Below the pieces are notes generated by a model. The model was not told the origin of the DNA, did not search any database, and was given only the letters and a program-made list of their open reading frames with translations. From Bugula neritina (Eukaryota > Bryozoa > Gymnolaemata > Cheilostomatida > Bugulidae), in assembly GCA_964035545.1 (NCBI GenBank), contig OZ037770.1, positions 11,924,963-11,988,962 of the forward strand: 64,000 nucleotides of DNA, written 5' to 3'. Shown one piece after another: positions 20,668 through 61,141 of the stretch. Each line of letters opens with the position of its first letter. The stretch's first letter is position 1. The position numbers and the translations under genes were made by a program.

Positions 20668-23458
20668 ATGGAGTTCCCAGTTTCAGGTTCATATGATTTG
20701 AAGGTTACACATGTACCTGAGAAGAAAGACTTGTCTGCAGAATCAGAGAACTATGACAGCCCTGAGGAAGGAATCACTTCTGTTGTATTGGTTGTAGAAG
20801 GGAGGAAACTGTACTATACTAAAGAGGTTTGTATGTTGAAGACAATAAAGTTGATTAATTCATCTGTGGCTTGTATATAAGCTGAGACACCAATCTAACT
20901 TAAGTTATCAATACTTCCGATCCTTTACATATTATGCATGAAATTATTTTTGAGTTCTTTTATAAACGTGTAAATAGTTACCTTATATCGAACAGCAGGA
21001 ATTGGCCAACCCACAGATTAGCGGTTTTTTTTTGGTATCCTATAATTCTTTCTAGTCTTTATATCACCTGTATAAAAAAGCCACATCCCTGTAGCCAATC
21101 ACTGATTTAAAACAATATTTTAAGCCAGCTCAGGAATCTCTATAACTAATGATAAATTAAAACAGTAGTTAATTATAGATTTTTTTGTAAATTATAGCTC
21201 TAAACTGGTGAATATAATACAAATTTGCTAAACTATAGTTGTTTGGTTAAACTAAGGATCATAAACTGTAAAAAATTGGTTACTATCCTAACTGAACTGA
21301 AACAAACACTCTGTGTGTTTGAGTTAGAGTTGTAATTCTTTTTAAAGACAGATACAGCATGTTTTAACCATTATACTACTAATTTGTTAAATTCCAGAAT
21401 ATATAAAATGATAAATATTATTACTGCATATTGCCTGTAGAAGTGCCATAACCGTGAAATACTCAAACTGCATATCTGGTTTCATTTTTATTTTGTTTCA
21501 ACCCCTCCCCCCCTCCTTTGTTCAATAGAATATTAATATGTTTTAGTGAGTAAATTGTAATAATATTATTTATTTATATACAGCTTTTAGCTATGGCTTC
21601 TCCAGTCTTTAAAGCTCAGATGTGTAAAGAGACTGGATTATATCAGGAAGAAGTTGAATTACCTGAAAAGAAGTATCAATCAGTTGTGTGGATGTTAGAC
21701 TATCTAAATCCTAGAATCAGATTTAACATGGCAGGTCTGCTTTATATTTAAACATTTGCATACAAAAATTTGTAGTTTTGTATTTTCTAAAACTAATGCA
21801 ATTCAGGCGTTGAGATTTTTTTTAAAGCATAGAACAAACTCATGGCCACTGGAAAATATAGAGTAGAGCCAATTATACTGGAATCCTCCAATTTTCAGCT
21901 GTACAGAGAAATCGTAAAGCAAATATTAATCGAATGTCTATCATATTATATAAAGAAGTTAACAAAATGAAGAAGTAGAATAACAAATCAGTTTATAATA
22001 ACTTAGTGAATGTAGTATTACCTGCAAAATTTGATTCACGCCTTTTACAACAATTATTGATCATACGTGTCTTTGATAACTTTGAAATTAAAATTTGAAA
22101 GCCCAACCATTTACAAAAATAACATAATTAACATGGGTAGCTTTTGATTTAAGATAATATAAAATTTTGTTATTCCTGCATTATAAAATTTACATCGCAT
22201 GCATAATATATTACTAACTATATACTTTAACCTTTTTATTATTTTTTCAAAGTAATGTAATTCATCTACCTTATAACACAGCATTTGGTATGTCTTTTTC
22301 TATATATTCACCATACTATAATTAATAAACTTTCATATTTAGAAGCAACTGCAACTAGTGTATATTATCTTTTACAGACGAGAAAGCAGTTGCTCTACTC
22401 CCATTGGCAGATGAGTATGAAATGGAGTTGCTAAAAGAAGACTGTGAAAGTATGTTACTGAAAGTACCGCCAAGACTGGAGTTAGTCACTCTTGCTCTCA
22501 AATACAACCTGGAAAACCTATTGAAACATGCTAAACAGCAGTGTGTAACCAGTTTAAGTCATACACAACTTGAAAAGCAAAGAAAACGGTCTGAAAACAG
22601 AAATGTTGACTTGGAAATATACATAAAAATTCTCTGGTAAGATTTCCAGTTTAGATTTCTAACTTCTGAAGTGTGCCATACATTTTCACATATTATGGTA
22701 GTTATACACTTTTAAAATAATCTTTGACCACATTTTTAATCAAATCACACTCTAACGTCCAATCTACGATGCTTAGTGACAGTGTTAAATTTAAGTCTGC
22801 TAAGCGATTCTAAAATGTTTTTCGTTGCTTCTCAGCAAAGCAGTTCAAGATTCTCAACATAATTAAAAAAGAGAGACAATTAATGAAAATACATTTGTGG
22901 AAGATAATATAAAAATGTTGCTATAGAGATATGCTTTGTGCAAGCAGCTTAGATTTTATAAAAAAAAGCCTGAAAAATGTGAAAAAGTTTAAAAAATTTA
23001 CAACTGTCTATGTTTAATTTGCATTCTTAGAAAAGACAAAGCATGATAATTGCAAATCAAAATATAACAGGCAGGAGAGTCATTTCAACATGTTTCATCG
23101 TGAATTCACCAAATTCTCTACTTTTTTTAAAATAGAATTTATTTTTGTAACTTGATAGATATTTAGCAAATAATGCCTCAGATATACAAAAAATTAGCTA
23201 TAAAACAACTTTCATAAGATTTTGACTGAAATCTGCTAACAAATATAGTAAAAGTGTCCTATTTATTGTTTTAGCAAGAAGTTGGATAAGTATGCAAGTG
23301 TTGGTGCTCAACCAACTGTGGGAACTTCAACAACTGTGGCAGCTTCGACAGCTACGGCAGGTGTTGGATTATTTGGAAATTCCTCAAGTACCGCATTTGG
23401 TGGTTATGTTTTTGGTTCCAAACCGGGTGGCGGCGTGTTTAATAATTCAACAAAGTAA
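20668..23458 (+). CDS. BTB/POZ protein with FG-rich tail, copy B
   Basis: Four in-phase exons: 20,668-20,826, 21,584-21,734, 22,378-22,636 and 23,275-23,458, giving 250 residues. The BTB domain covers about residues 35-140 (VVLVVEGRKLYYTKE, LLAMASPVFKAQM, YQSVVWMLDYLNPRIRF, DEKAVALLPLADEYEM). A charged helical segment follows (LEKQRKRSENRNVDLE). The last exon adds a Thr/Ala-rich linker and a tail with GLFG, FGG and VFGSKPGG motifs, like a fragment of an FG nucleoporin. FG motifs bind nuclear transport receptors in nucleoporins; whether this short tail does so is unknown. Exons and introns are very similar to copy C. AATAAA at 23,551. Confidence 0.85.
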
Positions 23459-23550
23459 CAATTAGTTAGCTGACTTTATAACTCTTCATTAGCATCATAT
23501 TATAGTATAATTTGTTAATGTGTCTATCAAGTAACATTTTCAGCTTCTAA

Positions 23551-23556
23551 AATAAA
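23551..23556 (+). terminator. polyadenylation signal of BTB copy B
   Basis: AATAAA 93 nt after the stop, conserved in position in the other copies. Confidence 0.6.
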
Positions 23557-24445
23557 GTCACCTAATTTTAAGGTTATAATATAAATTTACATACATTTTC
23601 ACTAATCAAAGCTCTTTAGTCATCAGCACTATTGTTCATTAAAATGGTTGATGATTTCCTATTTTTACGCTGTACAATTTATAAATTCTATAAATAAAGG
23701 AGAAGAAAATACTATAAATAGTAATATTAGAAGACACAAAATATTAAAGTTCTTGTAATGGGTTCATAGCCCACTTTATCTTCATATGTCATACAGTAAG
23801 CAAGCAGCTTTTGTTTGAAAGTATTTGAAAGTGGTTATTCTGCACTGTAGTTTATCAACCTTTATACCATTATATTGTTATCTATATGTTTAGGTGTAAC
23901 TTTCTCTCAAAGGACAATTAGGAACCCACTAAATATAATGACTATATATAGTATATATTTTTGGAAACATGGTGGAGTTTGAAACTTAAAATATGGTCTA
24001 CCAGTAAACCGAATCTAAATTTAAAAATCTATTCAAATAATAAGCTCTATGTTGGAGTTGTATTACACTTGAAGAAATATTTAATTGGTAAAGTAGCAAC
24101 AGCTTATAACACTAAAACCCTAACAATAGTACATGATTGAACATTTATAGTTAGGCATTCATGTGTGAATTGATTGCCAATATGCAAGCTATATATACTT
24201 TTGTTCATTAATTTTTACCTTTCCAGTTCAAAACAAAAGTTATTATTATAGTATAACTATTTTCTTTACTTCATGCTGATTGTTTCACAAATAACAAAGA
24301 GTGTTAATGAAAGAATAAAACATAATGAAAGGGAACATAGACTTAGCAGTTATAGTGCCTGAATAACCTGAGACTGTATAATTAGTTTTACTATTTACTC
24401 AGCAGACATTACACACTTGGTAAACAGAGCCTTTTTCTCATTATC

Positions 24446-27013
24446 ATGGAAACCTCAGATTCGGGTTTATGTAATGGTGAAAGTTTCTCTGCATTTGGCA
24501 TGAAAAATGTGTCTGTGGAGTCAGGGAAATATGACAGCCCTGAAGAAGGAATTACTTCTGTTGTATTGGTTGTAGAAGGGAGGAAACTTCATTATACCAG
24601 AGAGGTTTGTACATTGAAGATAGGATAGCTGACTGTAAACTGTGTGTTTTTATAGATAACCAACAGTGATGGTCTATAAACAAGTTATCAATATGGTTAT
24701 CCATGCTCCTTGGTGTCCTTCCAGTGCATGAATTTGATACTAGTAACCCTGTGCACCATATAATTAGTGTCTATTTATGTGAACTCTGTGCATGATGAAA
24801 ATATACTAGATGTGAATACTTTCTATATATAAAATTCTTCTTAACCTATGTGTAAATACTTAGCTTGACATATACTAACATTTTATCCCACTCAGTGACT
24901 CAGAGATTAGTATTGTTAATTGTAATATAGCTGTTTTCATTCTTTGCATCATCGATGACTGAGATTAATTTTAAAGGCCTCACTGATTTAAAATGCTATT
25001 AAACTTGCAGTTTAAATCTTTATAAAAATACATTATAGTCTCTAGCTAAATTTCTTTACTAATCTGATCTTCTTTCTCCCCCCCCCACCTCTTGTTAAGC
25101 AAAACAGTCTTATTTCCAGTTAGTTAGTAGATTGTAATATTATTTATTTACATACAGCTTTTAGCTATGGCTTCTCCAGTCTTTAAAGCTCAGATGTGTA
25201 AAGAGACTGGATTATATCAGGAGGAAGTTGAATTACCTGGAAAGAGGTATCAATCAGTTGTGTGGATGTTAGACTATCTAAATCCTAGAATCAGATTTAA
25301 CATGGCAGGTCTGCTTTTATATTTAAACATTTGCATACAAAAATTTGTGGTTTTGTATCTTCTAAAACTAATGCCATGAAAGCGGTGAGATTTTTTCAAA
25401 CCCATGACCACTGGAAAATATAGAGTAGAGCCAATTATACTGGAATCCTCCAATTTTCAGCTGTACAGAGAAATCGTAAAGCAGATATTAATCGAATGTC
25501 TATCATATTATATAAAGAAGTTAACAAAAAGAAGAAGTAGAATAACAAATCAGTTTATAATAACTTAGTAAATGTAGTATTACCTGCAAAATTTGATTCA
25601 CGCCTTTTACAACAATTATTGATCATACGTGTCTTTGATAACTTTGAAATTAAAATTTGAAAGCCCAACAATTTACAAAAACAACATAATTAACATGGGT
25701 AGCTTTTGATTTAGGATAATATAAAATTTTGTTATTCCTGCATTATAAAATTTACATCGAATGCATAAAATATTATTAACTATATACTTTAACCTTTTTA
25801 TTATTTTTTCAAATAGTAATGTAATTCATCTACCTAACACAGCATTTGGTATGTCTCTTTCTATATATTCACCATACTATAATTAATAAACTTTCATATT
25901 TAGAAGCAACTGCAACTAGTGTATATTATCTTTTACAGACGAGAAAGCAGTGGCTCTCCTCCCATTGGCAGATGAGTATAAAATGGAGTTGCTAAAAGAA
26001 GACTGTGAAAATACGTTACTGAAAGTAACACCAAGACTGGAGTTAGTCACTCTTGCTCTCAAGTATAACCTGGAAAACTTATTGAAACATGCTAAACAGC
26101 AGTGTGTAACAAGTTTAAGTCATAAACAACTTGAAAAGCAAAGAAAACGGTCTGAAAACAGAAATGTTGACTTGGAAGTATACATAGAAATTCTCTGGTA
26201 AGATTTCCAGTTTAGATTTTTAACTTCTGACGTGTGCCATACATTTTCACATTTAATTGGTAGTTATAAACTTTTAAAATAGTCTTTGACCACATTTTGA
26301 ATCAAATAACACTCTAACTCCCAATTTACGATGCTTATTGACAGTGTTAAATTAAAGTCTGCTGATCATTTTTAAAATGTTTTTCGTTTCTTCTCAGCAA
26401 AGCAGTTCAAGATTCTCAACATAATGAAAAAAGAGAGACAATTCATAAAAATACATTTGTGGAAGATAATATAAAAATGTTGCGATACAGAGATATGTTT
26501 TGTGCAAGCAGCTTAGATTTTATAAAAAAGCCTGAAAAATGTAAAAAAGGTTCAAAAATTTTAAAACTGTCTATAATGTTTAATTTGCATTCTTAGAAAA
26601 GACAAAACATGGTGATTGCAAATCAAAATATACAGGCAGGAGAGTCATTTCAACATGTTTCATCGTGAATTCACCATTAATGCTCTACTTTTTTTTAAAA
26701 TAGAGTTTATTTTTGTAACTTGATAGATATTTAGCAAATAATGCCTCAGATATATACAAAAAATTAGCTATAAAACAACTTTCATAAGATTTTGACTGAA
26801 ATCTGCTAACAAATATAGAAAAAGTGTCCTATTTATTGTTTTAGCAAGAAGTTGGATAAGTATGCAAGTGTTAGAGCCCCAACAACTGTGGCAGCTCCAA
26901 CAGCTACGGCAGCTTCGACAGTTGTGCCAGTTGGTGGATTATTTGGAACTTCCTCAAGTACCCCATTTGGAGGTAGCGGTTTTGGTTCCAGACCGGGTGG
27001 CATGTTTGGGTAG
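24446..27013 (+). CDS. BTB/POZ protein with FG-rich tail, copy C
   Basis: Four in-phase exons: 24,446-24,604, 25,158-25,308, 25,939-26,197 and 26,845-27,013, giving 245 residues. The BTB domain is as in copy B. The first about 30 residues (METSDSGLCNGESFSAFGMK) are the most diverged part. The tail reads GGLFGTSSSTPFGG and ends in MFG before TAG, i.e. four FG motifs, and differs clearly from copy B while the BTB exons are nearly identical. Introns 2 and 3 also align closely with those of copy B, so the B/C duplication is recent or has been homogenised. No membrane-protein gene precedes this copy. Confidence 0.85.
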
Positions 27014-27118
27014 TTTAACAAAGTAACAATTAGTTACCTGACTTTATAACTCTTCATTGGCATCATATTATAGTATAATTTGTTAATGTGTCTATCAAGT
27101 AACATTTTCAGCTTCTAA

Positions 27119-27124
27119 AATAAA
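27119..27124 (+). terminator. polyadenylation signal of BTB copy C
   Basis: AATAAA 106 nt after the stop, aligned with those of copies A and B. Confidence 0.6.
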
Positions 27125-29159
27125 GTCACATAATTTTAAGGTTATAATATAAATTTACATACATTTTCACTAATCAAAGCTCTTTAGTCATCAGCCCTAT
27201 TGTTCATTAAAATGGTTGCTAATTTCCTATTTTTACGCTGTACAAATAAATTCTATAAATCAAGGAGAAGAAAATACTATAAAAAGTAATATTAGAAGCC
27301 ACAAAATATTAAACTTCGTGTAATGCATTATTACCACACTCTACTATCATATGTTAGAAAATATTATAGTTCTCAGAAGTACTTATATTAATTTAAAATT
27401 TTTTTCTACTTGTTCTAAATTTTCCAAAGAAATAGAATTGTGAAAGAAAATATGAACATTTACTGTTGATTGATTTTTAGCAATTTTTTCCCAAATTTGG
27501 ATTTTGTAACCACAATTTACTGTTTATATTTCCAAGCCAGCTGGGGGACTAGCTTATTATAATTAAGATGAAGAACCTGTTATATAAATATAGTTTTGGT
27601 AGTTGATCTGTTCCTTCGATATTCTTATTGTTTCAATAGTATGATCCTAAAGTTTTGGTATTGAAGTTGCATTTTAGTTTTAACCTCTGTTTTATTTTCT
27701 AATAAATAATACGCATATTGAATGTGTTTTATTCCAAGTGCTCAATTAAATGTATTGTAATTTATATAGTATGATATAAAAGTATAATACTATAACAGTA
27801 GTTTAGTTATTATGCAATCAGTGAATAAATTCAGCTTTTGTTTTGAATAGAAAAATCAGTTAATAAGACATGAAATGAGAATAAATGAAAGCAGTTTCAT
27901 ATGCTAGCTGTCATACAATACTCATATTGTATAGGTTTGGCTAAGCGAGCAGTTCTTGAATTTGTTTGAAAGTAGTCGACAGTGGTTATTCTGCACTGTA
28001 GTTTATACCTTCATCCCATTATATTGTTATCTATATGTTTAGGTGTAATTTTCTCTCAAAGGAAAATTAGGAGCCCGCTAAATATAATGACTATATAATA
28101 TAGAGCTAAATTGATTGATTGATTGCATATTACAGACATGACAACACGTTGCGAAATTCAATGTAAATACTTGCTATAATATAAGTAGGCATGGACAAAA
28201 ATGAAAGCAAAAAAGTTGAAAGTCATAACTCTGTTGGATTATTTGAAATAGAAGCTCAAGATGTCGCAAGAAGCTATCTCTGCCCCATGCCCCTCTATAT
28301 TTGATTGTTGGATATCTTCCATAGGAGCACTGACTCAGAAATTTATTGATAAAATAGTCATCGTCTATTATATATGTTAGTTGAATTTTCGTCCAATAAT
28401 ACCATTGTACAAATTGAACACATTTTAATGAGAATTATATATATTTAGATGAAATAGTAAGGTATGAAGGTATTTATTAGCAAAATATCAAAGTAAATTT
28501 ACAACCAGGTATGTTTACAACTTTGCATAATATAATGGCGCGGCAACACAAATCAGGAGCAGATAATTCCAAGATACACATAGCTTAAGCCTTCCAATCA
28601 TCTCCAAAAACCTTCCTTAAACACATTCTCTTATCTATGAAGCTAAATTAAGTCAAATTAAGAAGATTGGAGCTCTCATTGCCATATTTGGAAACACCAC
28701 TTCTCCTGTCACATCAGCACATTCTAGTCTCTGCTTATTCTTGTCAGGTTCAGATTTAGTCATGTGACCTAATCTTCATTAATTATTCCAACCAATTACT
28801 AACTCTGTGCAGTGGTGTGCTGAGTTGCAAGATTGTGAAATAAAAACTAGAGTAAAATGATAATATAAAAATGGACGAAAAAGTGGACGGACTTGAATAA
28901 AGTATATAAAAATAACAGAAATTTGCTTGAAAATGTTTCACATGTCTTGTAGATACAGAAAATAAAGAAAAAAACAATTTGTAATTTCAGATTGCACTAA
29001 AAACAGCAAATAATAAAATACTTTATATTACCATCGCCAAAACCAGGTGGTTCGCAATCCGAATGTCAAACTAAAACAGTTTTGTTGACAGCTGAGATGA
29101 TCATAAAAAGCTAAACAAAAAACTAAACAAGAAATTAAAAAGATTTGTTATTGTGAAAA
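27125..29159. other. convergent intergenic region
   Basis: Lies between BTB copy C and the 3' end of the mucin gene. 27,300-27,800 is the 3' flank shared with BTB copy A (12,800-13,760). 27,940-28,100 is shared with the flank of copy B (23,800-23,960), with CACTGTAGTTTAT and ATATGTTTAGGTGTAA in both. The remainder to 29,159 includes the 3' untranslated part of the mucin gene. I see no further gene. Confidence 0.5.
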
Positions 29160-56462
<27,303 letters not shown>

Positions 56463-59217
56463 CTAAATGGGATATTTTAGGTAATAAAAATAAGCCTTTA
56501 GTCTTTAGGCAACAAGTTGGGAAATAATTATTTTACTAGTTCAAAGTTTTTCGCTGTTAAATTATTACTTAAACCATTATTTTGAGCAACCGTATCTTTC
56601 AAAAATACAGCTTAGAAAAAAAGTGAGTATAATTAAGATTAGTTGCGGAAGCAAAGCAGTTTAAATTATAAAGTTTATGTAATATGCCAATATATTACTT
56701 GTTATTAGACAATAATTATTGTAAAATGTCTTGCACATCTTTGTTTTACTTATATGTAATGATAACTTTCAATTGTTAGAGTTTGTATGCACAAAGTATT
56801 TGTTTCGGCTGAGAAAATCATGGAGCTTTGATGATTTGTACATTGTAGAAAGAGTTCTCATTAGCAGCTAACGAAATTTAAAAGTACATGAGAGTGCATC
56901 CTAAAAGGAAAATTTAGTCACTCATGCTGACAAATCATGTTCTTTAACCACAAATGGGATCCATGTCACAAAAGTAAAAAATGCTGCCAAGTGTTAATTA
57001 GTGAAGAAAAACAACTGCTAAAGTTTCTCTTTTGTCTCATAAGATTACATCACTCATCCAAACCCTAGCAACCGCAAACAAAATTAACTGTTTCCAGCCT
57101 AGTTAAAAAATCTTAATGGGCTACCATAATAGAGGTGACTGTAACAATAGTAACTATTACTCTCAAGAGACAAAACTTAGGCTTTTCTAAGATGGGAAGC
57201 CAGCCCTAAGCTGTCAGAATAAATATTGAATAGCAACCCTCACAACAAACTATAAACTTGTGAGGACTAGTAACCAGTGAACAGAAACACAACTGAAAAT
57301 CAATCATAAATTCATGTGAGTTCATTAGATAATCAAGGTCCTAGGAGAATAATCATAGTTATCTGGTGATTACATGTTGCAGGATGAAGAAACCTATTGA
57401 AGATAGCAATAGAGGGCAAAGGAAATGATTGATTTAGTTTTCAAATAATTTTCTGCCATTCTATGGATTGTGAAATTCTGGTAATGTTTTAAAATTACCA
57501 AAAAAGTTATAATAATTATAGCCAGAACACAAATAGAAACATACTCAAATTAGGAAATAATTGATTTAGTTTTCCAAGAACTTTCTGCCATTCTATTTAT
57601 TGTGAAATTTTGTTAATATTTTAAAATTCATATTCATCAAGTGCAAAACCAACCCAAATGCCATTTGTTTGAAAACAAATAGAATTATGTATAAGCTTTT
57701 TTCTTCAGACTGTTAATGCTCAAGAAGGGAAAAAACTGCATTTTCATTTAACAAAAAATGGTAATTTCAAACAACTTTCGGTTTACCCAAACACTTTATA
57801 AAAAAATTAATGTAAACCTTATTCAGCTAGCTTTCAATGTAATTTTAAACAGTTTCCATAAGGTCAAAATACATTTCCAATTGTTCTGAAAGCCAAAATT
57901 ATTTTGGAAATAGTACTCCTTTCATTTAAGCATTAGTGGTTATAATAAACAATTCCATCTGCATGCGTTCTTTAAAAAGAGGTAGCAATTGGCTAATGGA
58001 AATAAAACCAACTCACCGACTGTTAGATAAAATTACCTTTTGATAGTCTATCCCATATATAGATATCACTATTCAAATAATGACACTACACTCAATAATG
58101 GCAGTATATAGTTGTATAATACTATGCAGTCAATACTGGAGTTGGCCTAGTAAAAGAAGCTATAGATGGGATGGTACTAGACAATATGTCACCATCTACT
58201 TGACTTTGTTCCACAAGTCTTGAAGTACCTTTACATGCTACACACAACTACCCCATAGAGTCATTTGAGCTTTCAGTAAACAGGAATGGTTCAATTGTGA
58301 AATATTTTAGACATCACATTAAAAAAAACAAGTACAGTTGAAACTTTTCATACCAAAGAAGCATTCAACTAGGAATCAAATACACACACTAATACACCAT
58401 TAACCAGTGTCAATGTTTTAAAATTGTATTGTCAACAATTGCATTTTTTCTGTCCAAGTTTTGCCACAAATTTTATAAAAAATTGAAGTAATAGAAAAAG
58501 TCGACAGTAATAATAGTTGTTCATGCAGGCTATAAAATAGACATATGACCGTAATCTGGAATATCGCCGCTAATTGAAAACCTGCATTTAAGTCAAGATA
58601 ATTTATTTTAAACAGCTGGTATTGTATTACAGTTAACCAAGAATATGTTCTCAGGTGATATTTTGCATCAAGACACAGAAAATGTTCCCAAGTGGCCAGT
58701 AGTATGAATATTGATGGACATTTCTAAGATAATTTTATGAAATGGGCATTTACCTCAAACAGTTTATCCACTTTGAAATTTTGGTTGGGTTTTGCCTTCC
58801 TAATATTAAACCTGGTTTACAACATTAATTTCATCAATATAAACATTGCAGAGTAAATATTCTGTAAGAATTTTAGGAAGCTAAATTAATACCCAAGACA
58901 ACATTTACCAGTGCAAAATTTTCAGATAACAATATGAAAATAGAGCTTCCAGATTTGCTAAACAGAATCCATATAAATGATGTGCAGTTAACTAGCAGAA
59001 AAAGCATCCCTTTCGTCAATTTTCCTTCTCAAAAATACATATCATCTTTTAAACTTTCACACACTAGCTGCTTTAGTGAATTAATTTACATAAAAATAAT
59101 CAATTGTAATAAATTCAAAAGAAATTCAGCTTCATTTTTCCCTGAATAGTAACAATATTTCCACATTTTTTTCTTCAAAAACTTAACTCAATTTGAAGAA
59201 AATGAAAGAGATGGTAC
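56463..59217. other. leader intron / intergenic sequence
   Basis: AT-rich. If the noncoding exon at 59,218 belongs to the mucin gene, this is its first intron. Two related segments near 57,425-57,500 and 57,550-57,620 share TGATTTAGTTTTC and TTCTGCCATTCTAT, a short local duplication. No coding exon is recognised. Confidence 0.4.
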
Positions 59218-59330
59218 CTGGATGTAGAAAGCTGAGTTATAGAAGACTGTAGTGGTGTGATCAGTACTCTTCAGCGTAGATATTCATGCAAAACCTGTAG
59301 AAATGTAGACATCATGCTTTCGGGTACCAT
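59218..59330 (-). other. candidate 5' noncoding exon of the mucin gene
   Basis: On the minus strand, GCTTTCTACATCCAG is followed by a GTACC donor (59,217). Exon 1 of the mucin gene has an acceptor ahead of its ATG, so an upstream noncoding exon is required, and this is the nearest plausible donor I noticed. Start position and identity are uncertain. Confidence 0.3.
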
Positions 59331-59638
59331 GCTAAGGACAAAATGAGGCTACCTGTAGTTTCTACATATAATAGATATTGATAGCCTTTTACACAGTGTA
59401 TCTACTAAGTGATGAGTGCATCATTGAACTTGTGTTGGTTTTTGTTTACAAGTTACCATAGAAACACTGGATTTGATTGCACACAATCTTAATGAGTAGT
59501 AATGAATTTCCTTGTTACGCACATATAGTATAATTAGAGCTACATAGAATATGCAGAATTGTATATACAACAGAAGGCCTAGGAATTGGTATTAGAAATG
59601 GTATAACCTAAAGTATATTCACTCACCTTGCTCTAAAT

Positions 59639-59952
59639 CAGGCCTGTCCAACAAGCGATCCCACAGTCTAAATTTATGTGGCCTTCAAAGGCATACTATT
59701 TCACACACATATATGAATTAGAGTAAAATAAACCACCTTTCAAATGTCTTATTTATACACATGCTACAAAAACATGCAGCCGCAGTAATTATTGGGACTT
59801 CATTTTCTAATGATTCATAGGGATTTAAAATAAAGTAATTTGAAAAATACTGATGCTGTGGCCCTCAATTCAAGCTCACGTTTACAATGTGGCTCTCACC
59901 ACCGAAATATTCCATTTCAGTGGCCCTCGCCCTAAAAAGGTAGGAAACCCTG
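59639..59952. mobile_element. hAT-like MITE
   Basis: About 314 bp beginning CAGGCCTGTCCAACA and ending GGTAGGAAACCCTG, the general look of hAT termini, with GTGGCC words repeated near both ends. The flanking 8 bp (CTCTAAAT and CTTTAATA) are only roughly alike, so the target duplication is degraded. No coding frame. Confidence 0.45.
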
Positions 59953-60919
59953 CTTTAATAAAGGTATTTTGCCATCAAATGCATAATCATTAAATAAGCA
60001 ATTCCAACTTGTGTGATGCAAAATATACGTTAATTACCAGGAAGACAAAATTTCCAAAAAGGGTATTAATTATACTCACATAGAGCATTTTAAAATGACT
60101 AACCTCACCTACTAGTTTTTTCCTTAGATCTTTGAATAAAATCAAAATTGTTAATCCACCACTTTAAAAATCAAGTTTAGGAGATTTGTAAAAATATATA
60201 CGAGTCTAGCTAAGCAAAATATTCAGCTTTAGTAAACAACCACATGCTACTTCACAAAGGATTAAATGAATTACGTAGATAACCAGTGTTAAATTAAGGA
60301 ATTGTTACAACTTGCCACTAACATTATACATTAATGTTTTCATAGTTATATGTAACATACAGGCCTATAACATTGCAGCCCGGGCACAAGAATAAGAGAG
60401 TCTAAGGTGGTGTCATTGCTACCAAACAAATGATGACCTTCCTCAAGAAAACCATGGCATTAAATCTGCATATAATGGTTGTATTTTTAAGACTTGATTG
60501 AAGAAACCAGAATTATTTTTATGTGCATAAAAATGAGTGAAAAAATACAAATGCAAAGAGTAACATAACAGTTTTACACCTGAACATGGAAAATTAATTG
60601 AATTTTCATGATAGAATTATTCATAATGACTACAACACAATTAGTAATAAATTCAACAGTAGTTCATGCCACTGCAACAATTGTCCAAAGGGTAAAAATC
60701 CATTAACCAATATTTTGGTAGATTTATACAAAATTGTTTAGTTTACCAATTTAAATGTCAAACTGAAAATATTTCATGAGGTGGAATTTTCAGAGAGAGA
60801 AACGAACAACACAGTAAATTAGAGAAATATAAGAATTGGGTCAAACCAGAACTTGTTCCTTTCACCTTTTTAAAAATACCAAACTTATGTACAATGTGAA
60901 AAAAACTATGTTCCGATTT
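59953..60919. other. AT-rich stretch downstream of the BRCT exon
   Basis: Lies between the hAT-like MITE and the stop codon of the minus-strand BRCT gene, so part of it is that gene's 3' untranslated region. No other feature is seen. Confidence 0.5.
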
Positions 60920-61141
60920 TTACTGGGGTATTTCATTAGCTGTGATACAGTTGTAAACCCACTCTGCAGTTACTGCGTTACTACTACCACCGTCTCCCTC
61001 GTCCTTCTGCACAACGTAGTCTGCCACATCTTCATCTGCCTCCAGTTCACCTCCGTAGGCGATGACGTAACGTTTCAACTTCGCGTAGTCAGAGTGCTCT
61101 GCACTCAGATGAAAAGTTTTCCTCAGAAAAACATTTGTGAG
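60920..61141 (-). CDS. last exon of an XRCC1-like BRCT protein
   Basis: An acceptor (TTTTCAG) at 61,142-61,144 opens a 222-nt exon ending in TAA at 60,920-60,922, encoding 73 residues. It is a BRCT domain: LTNVFLRKTFHL, then LKRYVIAYGGELEADEDVAD, a VVQKDEGD loop and the closing AEWVYNCITANEIPQ with the conserved Trp. The KLKRYV(I/T)A(Y/F)xGELE pattern and a stop soon after W-x-Y-x-C are closest to the C-terminal BRCT of XRCC1, the single-strand-break repair scaffold that pairs with DNA ligase III. Upstream exons lie to the right and were not resolved. A plus-strand frame over the same bases is a shadow. Confidence 0.65.
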   Translation of the reverse strand, partial: LTNVFLRKTFHLSAEHSDYAKLKRYVIAYGGELEADEDVADYVVQKDEGDGGSSNAVTAEWVYNCITANEIPQ

